DNA of 19,369 nt from Hyphomicrobiales bacterium (GTDB lineage: Bacteria; Pseudomonadota; Alphaproteobacteria; Rhizobiales; HXMU1428-3): the NCBI GenBank assembly GCA_021775385.1, contig JAJFHW010000074.1:1-19369 (forward strand). Direction: 5' to 3'. The position numbers were made by a program, and so were the translations under genes. Below the pieces are notes generated by a model. The model was given only the letters and a program-made list of their open reading frames with translations. It had not been told where the DNA came from and did not search any database. Shown here one piece after another: positions 8,353 to 15,007 of this stretch. The stretch's first letter is position 1, and every line of letters starts with the position of its first letter.

Positions 8353-9918
8353 ATGAAAACCATCTCTACAGAAGGGGCGATGCTGCAAACTGTAACTGCT
8401 GCAATTGATTGGTACATTCTGGCGCCGGTTGTAATCCCACTGGTGACGGCTGCGATTTTGATCATTTTCAGACGCTCTGTCGGGCTGCATCCTTACATTG
8501 CACTCTTAGCACTTGCTGGTAATATCTATGCCAGTTTTGAGCTTCTAATGAAGGTGAAGCTGGAAGGGCCCCTGGCTATGACCATGGGCAATTGGTTGCC
8601 GCCATTTGGCATAACTTTTACCGCAGATTTCCTCGGCGCAATATTAACCCTGACGTCCTCATTAGCTGTATTTTGTGTGGCTCTTTATGGCATGGGCGAT
8701 GCTTCATCAAGGGAGCGCAGGTTTGGGTTTTATCCGCTTATTCTTACGCTTTTAGTTGGTGTCAATGGCTCTTTTTTAACCGGAGATATTTTCAACCTTT
8801 ACGTTTGGTTTGAAGTGTTTGTGATTTCTTCTTTTGGCCTAATCGTACTTGGGGGCACGCGCAAACAGTTGGATGGCGCGGTTAAATATTGTTTCTTAAG
8901 TTTGATTGCGACGACACTGTTTCTAATTGCTACAGGCTATCTTTATGGACTTTATGGCACTTTGAACATGGCGGACCTCAGTAAGATCGTTGCACCTTTG
9001 AAATTCGAAGGCCCTTTGGTTGTTGTCTCTGGCCTTTTTCTTCTTGCCTTCTCAATGAAAGCTGCAGCATTTCCTTTGTACTTCTGGCTGCCGGCTTCGT
9101 ATCATACACCTAAGATTGTTGTATCAGCTCTGTTTGCTGGCTTGTTAACTAAGGTTGGGGCTTATTCTCTTCTTCGAACTTTTACGATCATCCTTCCTGT
9201 TGCTGGTGACAGCTGGCTAATGGGTGTGATGTTTTATGTAGGCGTGGGGACTGCTATTTGCGGTGCATTGGGTGCAGTGGCTCAAACGGATTTGCGCCGG
9301 TTGTTTAGTTTTCTTCTGGTTGCCTCTATTGGTTTCATGCTCATTGGTATTTCTATTGGAACTGAGACCGCCCTCACGGCGACTATATTCTACATGGTCC
9401 ACTCTATTCTCATCATGACGGCTTTGTTCCTTGTTGCCGGTGTTATTTATGAGCATCGCGGTAGCCTTGATTTGCGCTCTCTTTCTGGCATGAACAAAGA
9501 CTTACCTTTTTTAAGCTTATTGTTTTTAGGTTTGGGCTTTGTTGCCATGGGCTTTCCACCTTTCTCTGGTTTCTGGCCTAAATTTGTTTTGATTTCAGAG
9601 ACAATCAAGCAAGAAGCTTATGTTGGTACATTTGCTATCATCTTTAGCAGTTTTCTCTCTATCATTTCACTCGGGCGGGCTTTTGCTTTTGGGTTTTGGC
9701 GACCACTTACGCCAAACGCCGAAGATGAAGTTGCAGCACAAGCGAAGAAACTTTCGGTATATTCGAAACTGCAATATTTACCCGTTTTACTACTTATGAT
9801 TTTAGTGACAATCGTTGGTATTGCTCCTGGTTTCTTATTTGACCTTTCTTCTATGGGAGCCAAGGGGCTTGTTGATACCAGCTCTTATATTGCAGCCGTT
9901 TTTGGAGGTGCTTCATGA
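8353..9918 (+). CDS. mrpD: Mrp antiporter subunit D (MnhD, NuoN/M-like)
   Basis: This 521-residue polytopic subunit of about 14 helices is homologous to NuoM/NuoN. Conserved membrane-embedded charges are visible: Glu154 in YVWFEVFVISS and Lys236 in FSMKAAAFPLYFWLP, matching the Glu and Lys shown to be essential in Bacillus MrpD. I kept the ATG at 8353, three bases after the mrpC stop, because AAAAGGG sits nine bases upstream. The next ATG (residue 10) has a purine run only two bases away, which is too close. The first 15 residues are less hydrophobic than is usual, so the exact start is not certain. Confidence 0.95.
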   Translation: MKTISTEGAMLQTVTAAIDWYILAPVVIPLVTAAILIIFRRSVGLHPYIALLALAGNIYASFELLMKVKLEGPLAMTMGNWLPPFGITFTADFLGAILTLTSSLAVFCVALYGMGDASSRERRFGFYPLILTLLVGVNGSFLTGDIFNLYVWFEVFVISSFGLIVLGGTRKQLDGAVKYCFLSLIATTLFLIATGYLYGLYGTLNMADLSKIVAPLKFEGPLVVVSGLFLLAFSMKAAAFPLYFWLPASYHTPKIVVSALFAGLLTKVGAYSLLRTFTIILPVAGDSWLMGVMFYVGVGTAICGALGAVAQTDLRRLFSFLLVASIGFMLIGISIGTETALTATIFYMVHSILIMTALFLVAGVIYEHRGSLDLRSLSGMNKDLPFLSLLFLGLGFVAMGFPPFSGFWPKFVLISETIKQEAYVGTFAIIFSSFLSIISLGRAFAFGFWRPLTPNAEDEVAAQAKKLSVYSKLQYLPVLLLMILVTIVGIAPGFLFDLSSMGAKGLVDTSSYIAAVFGGAS

Positions 9919-10391
9919 ACAAGATTTTTCTAATCAATGTTTTACTGGCCTTTACCTGGTGTGCTGTTCAAGGCTCTTTTACATTTATCAACCTGATCTT
10001 TGGTTTTTTTATTTCCAGTGCTGCGCTTTGGCTCATTAGAGAACAATTTGGCACCTCGAAATATTTTAACAGAACTTGGCTTATTCTTGGATTGATCGTT
10101 TTGTTTTTGAAAGAGCTGTTCATGTCTGTTTTGCGGGTGGCATGGCTGGTTCTAAAACCTGGTCAATCCTACAAACCAAGTTTTATCTCTTTCCCGCTAA
10201 CAGTTGACGCGCCGCATGAAATAACTTTGCTTGCTAATCTGATCACTTTAACGCCTGGCACACTTAGTGTTGATGTGTCTGATGATAATAAAACGCTTTA
10301 TATTCATTGTATTGATGTGGATGACGTTGAAGCGCTGCGCAAAGATATTGCTGAAGGATTTGAGCGCAAAATTTTGGAGGCCTTAAGATGA
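9915..10391 (+). CDS. mrpE: Mrp antiporter subunit E (MnhE)
   Basis: The 158-residue protein has two to three N-terminal helices (to about residue 80) and a cytoplasmic domain. That domain contains the family-typical TPGTLSVDVSDD (113-124), followed by LYIHCIDVDD. It overlaps mrpD by the ATGA tetranucleotide, and GGAGGTG gives a strong ribosome site inside the end of mrpD. Family knowledge: MrpE supports assembly and activity of the complex. The frame is intact and of usual length. Confidence 0.95.
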   Translation: MNKIFLINVLLAFTWCAVQGSFTFINLIFGFFISSAALWLIREQFGTSKYFNRTWLILGLIVLFLKELFMSVLRVAWLVLKPGQSYKPSFISFPLTVDAPHEITLLANLITLTPGTLSVDVSDDNKTLYIHCIDVDDVEALRKDIAEGFERKILEALR

Positions 10392-10753
10392 CGCCGCAAG
10401 AATTTTTTGAACTCTCTATCTATATTTCGTTTGGTCTCACCATTATTGCTTTCCTTTTTACAATCCTCAGATTGATTTTAGGAACAACTCTAGCAGACCG
10501 TATTCTATCGCTTGATATGCTAGTGACATTAGGGATTGGCTTCATCGCCATCTTTACCCTTCATACCGGTTTTTATGCATATCTTGATATGGCGATTGCG
10601 TTAGGGTTGGTTGGGTTTTTGGCAACTGTTGCTTTTGCTCGTTTGCTTATGCACCGCGGTGAGACGAACGATACACCAGCTGGTGACAAGCTAGAAGACA
10701 TTGAAGATGGTGATGGTTCTCAAGAAGTTAAGACAAGTGGAGGGACAAACTGA
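10388..10753 (+). CDS. mrpF: Mrp antiporter subunit F (MnhF) with acidic C-terminal tail
   Basis: Residues 1-90 form the normal three-helix MrpF, with LADRILSLDML (35-45) and GFYAYLDMAIALGLVGFLA (61-79) as recognisable stretches. The domain is followed by about 31 extra residues (91-121) rich in Asp, Glu, Gly and Ser that look disordered. Family members I know are usually about 90 residues, so the tail is an extension, presumably cytoplasmic. Its DNA also contains the ribosome site of mrpG (GGAGGG), which could explain part of its retention. The gene overlaps mrpE by ATGA and mrpG by a single base. Confidence 0.93.
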   Translation: MTPQEFFELSIYISFGLTIIAFLFTILRLILGTTLADRILSLDMLVTLGIGFIAIFTLHTGFYAYLDMAIALGLVGFLATVAFARLLMHRGETNDTPAGDKLEDIEDGDGSQEVKTSGGTN

Positions 10754-11112
10754 TGCTGGATATTTTTCTCGGGTGTCTTTTAATTGCTGCTGCAATTTTT
10801 AATTTGATCGCCGCTATTGGTTTGCTTCGATTACCTGATGTTTATACACGAATGCATGCAGCAAGTAAGGCGGGGACATTTGGCTCTGGCTTAATGCTTG
10901 TTACAATTGCAATTCATGCAGGTGAAATTAACATTGCATCTCGTGCTCTTGCCGGTGTGGCCTTCTTTTTATTAACCGCACCTATCTCCGCTCACCTGCT
11001 TGCTCGCGCGGCTTATGTGGCTGGAATTGAGCCCTGGAGCGGCACCGTTAGGGATGACCTTAAGGGACATTACAAAGATAAGCAGGGTCATTTGAGCAGT
11101 GACGAGGAATAG
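10753..11112 (+). CDS. mrpG: Mrp antiporter subunit G (MnhG/PhaG)
   Basis: This 119-residue three-helix membrane protein carries the diagnostic GLLRLPDVYTRMHAASK (residues 23-39). The start shares one base with the mrpF stop (TGATG), with GGAGGG ten bases upstream, so translation is probably coupled. The hydrophilic C-terminus (from about residue 97) is of normal size. It is the last gene of the operon: 38 bp later the tandem hairpin repeats begin, and a strong terminator follows at 11325. Confidence 0.95.
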   Translation: MLDIFLGCLLIAAAIFNLIAAIGLLRLPDVYTRMHAASKAGTFGSGLMLVTIAIHAGEINIASRALAGVAFFLLTAPISAHLLARAAYVAGIEPWSGTVRDDLKGHYKDKQGHLSSDEE

Positions 11113-11153
11113 GAATAGTTTTGATTATATCTCTCGCGGCTATTTTTTTAGTG

Positions 11154-11260
11154 GTACTTCAGGTTGCCCATTAGTAACCGCGCTTCTTAGTCGTGCTTCG
11201 GTTGCCCACTAGCAACCGCACTTCTTAGTCGTGCTTCGGTTGCCCACTAGCAACCGCACT
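11154..11260. repeat. Three tandem 38-bp hairpin repeats (REP-like)
   Basis: Three head-to-tail copies are visible: 11154-11192 (39 bp, several substitutions), 11193-11230 (38 bp) and 11231-11260 (first 30 bp only). Copies 2 and 3 are identical over 30 bp. Each unit folds on itself: GGTTGC pairs with GCAACC around the 6-nt loop CCACTA, with an outer GTGC/GCAC pairing and a TTC bulge. Copy 1 keeps the pairing through a G-U pair. Units are joined by TTCTTAGTC. The block lies between mrpG and the terminator, so it would be in the 3' end of the mrp transcript. It resembles REP-type palindromic repeats; no named family was recognised. Confidence 0.85.
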
Positions 11261-11324
11261 GATGTCATATCAGGCTGTCTGAAAGAGACCTAGCTATCTT
11301 CGTATGGAAAGTCGCGAAAAGACG

Positions 11325-11362
11325 AAAAGCCACTTTGCAGATAAATGCAAAGCGGCTTTTTT
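11325..11362. terminator. Bidirectional terminator shared by mrp operon and rpmJ
   Basis: AAAAGCC-CTTTGCA pairs with TGCAAAG-GGCTTTT (14 bp with one A/C mismatch), loop GATAAA, and then T residues. On the minus strand the stem is followed by TTTTCGTCTTTTC, so it can also terminate rpmJ, which ends at 11424. Confidence 0.85.
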
Positions 11363-11423
11363 ATTCAATCCATTAGACTTAAGCTAATGCGCAACAATTA
11401 GGTTTTAGATTAATCTCCTAAGA

Positions 11424-11549
11424 TTAACCTTGGCGCGCTTTAAATCTTGGGTTTGTTTTGTTAATTACATAAAGGCGGCCACGACGACGTACAACGCGGT
11501 TATCCCGATGGCGCTTTGCAAGCGACTTAAGTGAATTTCTGATCTTCAT
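11424..11549 (-). CDS. rpmJ: 50S ribosomal protein L36
   Basis: A 41-residue ORF begins [17 protein letters not shown] and ends [13 protein letters not shown], which is unmistakably L36 (bL36). It binds 23S rRNA in the large subunit. It has no cysteine, so it is the zinc-free (C-minus) type found in alphaproteobacteria and in the paralog YkgO of enterics. The ATG at 11549 and TAA at 11424 are the only possible limits. A clear Shine-Dalgarno sequence is lacking (GGATTAAAAACA before the ATG). The gene stands alone, convergent to the mrp operon and sharing its terminator. Its upstream region contains two palindromes at 11641-11682. Confidence 0.97.
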   Translation of the reverse strand: MKIRNSLKSLAKRHRDNRVVRRRGRLYVINKTNPRFKARQG

Positions 11550-11640
11550 TGTTTTTAATCCGAATATCGTAAGTTAAATATGGCCCTATTACGTTAATTC
11601 GTTTGTTTCTACGCCTTCTAGCACCCTAATTAATCACAAT

Positions 11641-11682
11641 ATTTTGAAATCATTCAAAATTAATAACCCACTGAATTCAGTG
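11641..11682. promoter_or_regulatory. Two perfect palindromes, candidate operator sites
   Basis: ATTTTGAA/TTCAAAAT (11641-11660, 4-bp centre ATCA) and the uninterrupted 14-bp palindrome CACTGAATTCAGTG (11669-11682) lie 8 bp apart. A -10-like TATATT follows immediately at 11684-11689, with a weak -35 TTAATA at 11660-11665. The 14-bp palindrome would thus occupy the spacer of a plus-strand promoter. On the minus strand the pair lies 90-130 bp before rpmJ. The sequences do not match a motif I can name; an iron-type box was considered but the spacing differs. Confidence 0.5.
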
Positions 11683-11695
11683 CTATATTAAAGAA

Positions 11696-11842
11696 TGACT
11701 TATTGGATTAAGGCATACCTAATTTAGTGTAGAAAGTAAACGACCGCTTTAGGTCTAATATCTGCGTCATTAACGATTAAGCGTTAAAAAAACGAGCAAT
11801 CGTACAAAAAACAGAGGCCAGCTAAAAAAACTGGCCTTTTCT
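11696..11842 (+). ncRNA. Candidate small structured RNA (about 147 nt)
   Basis: The start is inferred as about seven bases after TATATT at 11684; the end is the terminator. In order, the interval contains the hairpins GACC/GGTC (11742-11755), TAACG/CGTTA (11771-11786), ACGA/TCGT closing a GCAA tetraloop (11792-11803), and AGGCCAG/CTGGCCT (11815-11837) followed by TTTT. No protein-coding potential is visible beyond a 10-codon ORF at 11695. A terminator with no upstream plus-strand gene (the flanking rpmJ is on the other strand) is the main reason for the call. No known RNA family was recognised; expression is unproven. Confidence 0.45.
11815..11842 (+). terminator. Rho-independent terminator of candidate small RNA
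   Basis: The 7-bp stem AGGCCAG / CTGGCCT encloses a loop of C, T and seven A, followed by TTTTCT. On the minus strand the T-run is interrupted, so plus-strand use is more likely. No plus-strand protein gene precedes it since the mrp terminator at 11362. Confidence 0.6.
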
Positions 11843-12021
11843 AGGGGTTTAATGACATAGACATCAAAAATTGTCAACTAGGCTCTACCCCCAGATTTAC
11901 ATATATCCGATTTTCTTGAACAGTTTAATTTAGATTAAAGACTGTCATTCATCCTTATTCTATAAATACATATCTGATCTACGGAGACAGAGCCTTTAAT
12001 GGGCCTTAAATGAGAATAAAT

Positions 12022-12039
12022 ATGTATCTTTTAATACAT
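12022..12039. promoter_or_regulatory. NsrR-box-like palindrome before the Rrf2 regulator
   Basis: ATGTAT (12022-12027) and ATACAT (12034-12039) form an inverted repeat, 48 bp before the regulator's ATG. A further half site AAATACATATCT is at 11964-11975. NsrR operators are palindromes of ATGYAT half sites separated by about 5 bp; here the spacer is 6 bp. The position suits autoregulation. Confidence 0.4.
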
Positions 12040-12086
12040 TCTATATTAAAGTATGTTTTGAACAGCTAATTCAATCAGGACCTTAC

Positions 12087-12539
12087 ATGCGCTTAACAGT
12101 TCACACAGACTATGCCATTAGAACCCTCATTTTTCTAGCTATCCGTAATGATAAATTAGCTACGATTAGTGATATTTCTGAGCAATATCAAATTTCAAAG
12201 AATCATATGATGAAAGTTGCTCAAGAGCTTGTTCATCATAAATTTGTTATTAGTGAACGTGGGCGCAATGGTGGTCTTCGTTTAGCCTGTCCTCCTTCTG
12301 AAATTAACCTTGGCGACGTCATTCATAAAATGGAAGCAGATTTTCACCTTGTTTCCTGTCTTGATCCTCTAAAAAATAACTGCAAAATAGCAGGTAATTG
12401 CGGTGCTCAAACTATTATGCATGAGGCAATTTCTGCTTTTATTGATGTCTTTCGTCAATATACTCTTGAAGATGCTGTTATTAATGAAAAAAAACTCAAG
12501 AAAATGTTTCTCACGGAACTTGAGATTAGTGACACATAA
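12087..12539 (+). CDS. Rrf2 family regulator, NsrR-like (Fe-S nitric-oxide sensor)
   Basis: This 150-residue transcription factor has an N-terminal winged helix (residues 1-70, with the wing ISERGRNGGLRLA at 55-67) and a cluster-binding loop with Cys91, Cys99 and Cys105 (CX7CX5C). Asp8, which serves as fourth ligand of the cluster in Streptomyces NsrR, is present. LVSCLDP and the surrounding sequence are closer to NsrR than to RirA, which shares the cysteine spacing. Expected role (family): repress NO-detoxification genes until NO destroys the cluster. No such target gene lies in this window. The ATG at 12087 gives the canonical MRLT start; upstream AGGA lies about eight bases away. Confidence 0.85.
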   Translation: MRLTVHTDYAIRTLIFLAIRNDKLATISDISEQYQISKNHMMKVAQELVHHKFVISERGRNGGLRLACPPSEINLGDVIHKMEADFHLVSCLDPLKNNCKIAGNCGAQTIMHEAISAFIDVFRQYTLEDAVINEKKLKKMFLTELEISDT

Positions 12540-12654
12540 AGAGTTTTATCTCTTGCTGACAGAGTGTTCTTTTAAAATACTTCATACCATATCTTCTGTG
12601 TGCAAGGCTCACAGGCATATCGCTTAATGATAGTGGCTATGATATTTATTTCCA

Positions 12655-14847
12655 ATGTTAAGAGCGCGGGAAATTCTCAAAAAAACATTTGGTTATGATG
12701 ATTTTCGCAGCCACCAAGCTTCAGTGATTGAAACATTGATTGGCGGCGGCGATTGCCTCACCCTTATGCCTACTGGCGGGGGGAAATCCCTTTGCTATCA
12801 GATCCCTGCCCTTGTGCGCCCGGGAACTGGCATAGTTGTCTCTCCGTTGATTGCTTTGATGCAAGATCAAGTTGACGCTCTTATTCAACTGGGTGTTAAG
12901 GCCGCTTTTTTAAACTCCACGCAAACACAAGTCCAGCAACGCGAAGTTCAGGAGCAATTGCTCAATGGCTCTTTGGACCTTCTCTATGTTGCACCGGAGC
13001 GATTACTTTCAAATCGAATGCTCGAGCTATTGGCAAGCGCCGACCTATCCCTCTTTGCGATTGATGAAGCTCACTGTGTTTCCCAATGGGGGCATGATTT
13101 CAGACCTGAATACCAACAGCTTTCAACATTAGCAGACCTCTTTCCCCATGTGCCGCGCATTGCCTTGACTGCAACAGCAGATCAAAGAACTAAAGCTGAG
13201 ATAGTTGAGCAGTTACGTTTAACAGGTGCTGCTCAATTTATTGCAAGTTTTGACCGCCCGAATATCCGTTATACAATTGCAGAAGGTGGGAGCAACCGGG
13301 AACAGCTTTGGCGTTTTTTAGAGGCTGAACATACCACTGACGCCGGTATCATTTATTGTTTATCTCGCAAAAAAGTTGAAGAAACAGCTGAGTGGCTTTC
13401 AAAAAAAGGTCGCACAGCTCTTCCTTATCATGCTGGTATGGATGCTGCCATCCGCCGAGAGTCGCAAACACGTTTCTTGAGAGAAGATGGCATTGTGATG
13501 GTTGCAACCGTTGCTTTTGGTATGGGGATTGATAAGCCCGATGTTCGTTTTGTTGCTCATTTAAATTTACCAAAATCGATTGAATCTTATTATCAAGAAA
13601 CCGGACGTGCCGGACGTGATGGTGAGCCGGCTAATAGCTGGATGGCCTATGGCCTCAATGACGTGATTACTTACCAGCAATGGATTGAAAACTCTGACGC
13701 TGGTGATGTGCAGAAGCGGGTTGAGAGGCAAAAACTAGATGCCCTCCTTGGCTTATGCGAAGCAACGACTTGCCGGCGGGAACATCTGCTTACTTATTTT
13801 GGCCAAGAACCTGATTTTGAACAAAAAACAGAAGAGACACTGGAAGAACGCGACACACAAGACACTCAGGGGAACAGTAGAAACTGTGGCAATTGTGATA
13901 ACTGCATTTCACCACCTGAGACATTTGATGGACTTCAGCTTGCTCAAAAAGCCCTTTCAACTGTTTATCGAACAGGGCAACGTTTTGGCGTTTCCTATCT
14001 GATAAAAGTTTTGCTTGGCACCACTGATGAGCGCATCATTCAGAACAATCATGACCAGGTCTCAACGTTTGGTATTGGAAGTGATATTAGTGATAAAGAG
14101 TGGCGTAGTATTTTCAGGCAACTTATTGCACGTGGGTTTTTATTATCTGACCATGATAAATATGGTGGCCTTAGATTAAGCGAAACGTGTCGTCCACTCT
14201 TAAAGGGAGAGGGTATGTTTCAGTTGAGGCGCTTGCGCCTCACGGCTAAATCTAAACGATCAAGTCGTGCTAAAGACACGAAAATCCCAGCAGCTGACAA
14301 ACCTTTATGGGATGCTTTAATTGAGCTTCGAACAGAATTAGCCGCAACACAAAAGGTTGCTCCTTATGTTATTTGTCATAACCGCACTTTTGAGGAACTG
14401 GTTACTGTACGGCCGAAAACAACAACTGGACTTTATAATATAACGGGACTCGGCGAGAGTAAGATTGGTCGGTATGGGGAAGACTTTTTAAAGGTCATCA
14501 AAGCTCACCCTCCTTTAACAGCACTTGATAATAAGCTCTCTGATACAGTGAACCAGACCTTACTTTTGCATCTACAAGGTTGTAAACCTGACGTTATTTC
14601 AGAAAAACGTAGCATTGGCATTTCGACCATTTATGATCATTTTGCGGATGCCATTGAAGGTGGTGTTCTTGAGATCAAAGACTTGCAAGAAATTGATGAA
14701 ATTGCCATTGTTGAAATTAGTCAGGCTTTTGAAGAACAAAATATATTTGAAACGGGTCAATTGAAACCAAGTTATGAAGCGCTTGAAGGGCGTTATAGCT
14801 ATGGCATTTTGAAATGTGTACTGGCTGAAAAAGCCCTCAGTGCTTAA
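12655..14847 (+). CDS. recQ: ATP-dependent DNA helicase RecQ, long form
   Basis: This is a 3'-5' DNA helicase for recombination and fork repair. Seen in order: motif 0 with Gln21 (FRSHQ), Walker A PTGGGKS with Lys44, DEAH at 137-140, and arginine-finger motif [10 protein letters not shown] (314-323). A zinc-binding set follows at Cys373, Cys411, Cys414 and Cys417, then the RQC winged helix and an HRDC-like domain near residues 555-625. At 730 residues it is about 120 longer than the E. coli protein. The extra length comes from an acidic loop of roughly 20 residues between the first and second zinc cysteines and from a C-terminal extension. The extension contains a helix-turn-helix-like stretch ([14 protein letters not shown]), as in HTH_40-type proteins. 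The ATG has only a weak ribosome site. The gene is 115 bp after the Rrf2 gene. Confidence 0.95.
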   Translation: MLRAREILKKTFGYDDFRSHQASVIETLIGGGDCLTLMPTGGGKSLCYQIPALVRPGTGIVVSPLIALMQDQVDALIQLGVKAAFLNSTQTQVQQREVQEQLLNGSLDLLYVAPERLLSNRMLELLASADLSLFAIDEAHCVSQWGHDFRPEYQQLSTLADLFPHVPRIALTATADQRTKAEIVEQLRLTGAAQFIASFDRPNIRYTIAEGGSNREQLWRFLEAEHTTDAGIIYCLSRKKVEETAEWLSKKGRTALPYHAGMDAAIRRESQTRFLREDGIVMVATVAFGMGIDKPDVRFVAHLNLPKSIESYYQETGRAGRDGEPANSWMAYGLNDVITYQQWIENSDAGDVQKRVERQKLDALLGLCEATTCRREHLLTYFGQEPDFEQKTEETLEERDTQDTQGNSRNCGNCDNCISPPETFDGLQLAQKALSTVYRTGQRFGVSYLIKVLLGTTDERIIQNNHDQVSTFGIGSDISDKEWRSIFRQLIARGFLLSDHDKYGGLRLSETCRPLLKGEGMFQLRRLRLTAKSKRSSRAKDTKIPAADKPLWDALIELRTELAATQKVAPYVICHNRTFEELVTVRPKTTTGLYNITGLGESKIGRYGEDFLKVIKAHPPLTALDNKLSDTVNQTLLLHLQGCKPDVISEKRSIGISTIYDHFADAIEGGVLEIKDLQEIDEIAIVEISQAFEEQNIFETGQLKPSYEALEGRYSYGILKCVLAEKALSA

Positions 14848-14897
14848 GCTAAAATTTATTACCTCATTAACGCCATCCAAAAAATTCTCAAAAAAAA

Positions 14898-14927
14898 CAC
14901 CTACTGGTATAGGAACTCCAGCAGGTG
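14898..14927 (-). terminator. Terminator for minus-strand porin
   Basis: The stem CACCTACTGG / CCAGCAGGTG (one mismatch) has a 10-nt loop. On the minus strand it is followed by eight T residues (14897-14890). It lies 81 bp beyond the stop of the gene at 15008-16255. Confidence 0.75.
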
Positions 14928-14957
14928 CAGTTTAGTTAGGAGAGTTTAATGATCAAG

Positions 14958-14995
14958 AAAAGAAGTCATGAAAGTTTAAGACTTCTTTTGTTTTT
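14958..14995. terminator. Second terminator between convergent recQ and porin gene
   Basis: AAAAGAAGTC (14958-14967) pairs perfectly with GACTTCTTTT (14980-14989). On the plus strand it is followed by GTTTTTGTATTTT, and on the minus strand by CTTGATC after the T-rich arm. It most likely stops read-through from recQ (stop 110 bp upstream) and may help on the other strand. Confidence 0.65.
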
Positions 14996-15007
14996 GTATT
15001 TTGGAAA

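Noticed and set aside
8032..8490. 152-codon ORF on the minus strand across mrpC/mrpD
   Set aside because: It is antisense to two certain Mrp genes. Its composition (many Arg, Asn, Cys, His) is typical of an antisense shadow.
11154..11260. CRISPR array
   Set aside because: The repeats are contiguous 38-bp units with a fixed linker, there are no unique spacers, and no cas gene is near.
11641..11660. Iron-control (Irr/ICE-type) box
   Set aside because: The arms TTTTGAA/TTCAAAA look similar, but the spacer is 4 bp where the motif as I recall it has 3, and the arms lack the typical AGAA/TTCT. Not supported.
12087..12539. RirA (iron regulator) instead of NsrR-like
   Set aside because: RirA shares the CX7CX5C spacing, but the LVSCLDP loop context fits NsrR better. 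RirA cannot be fully excluded without a phylogeny.
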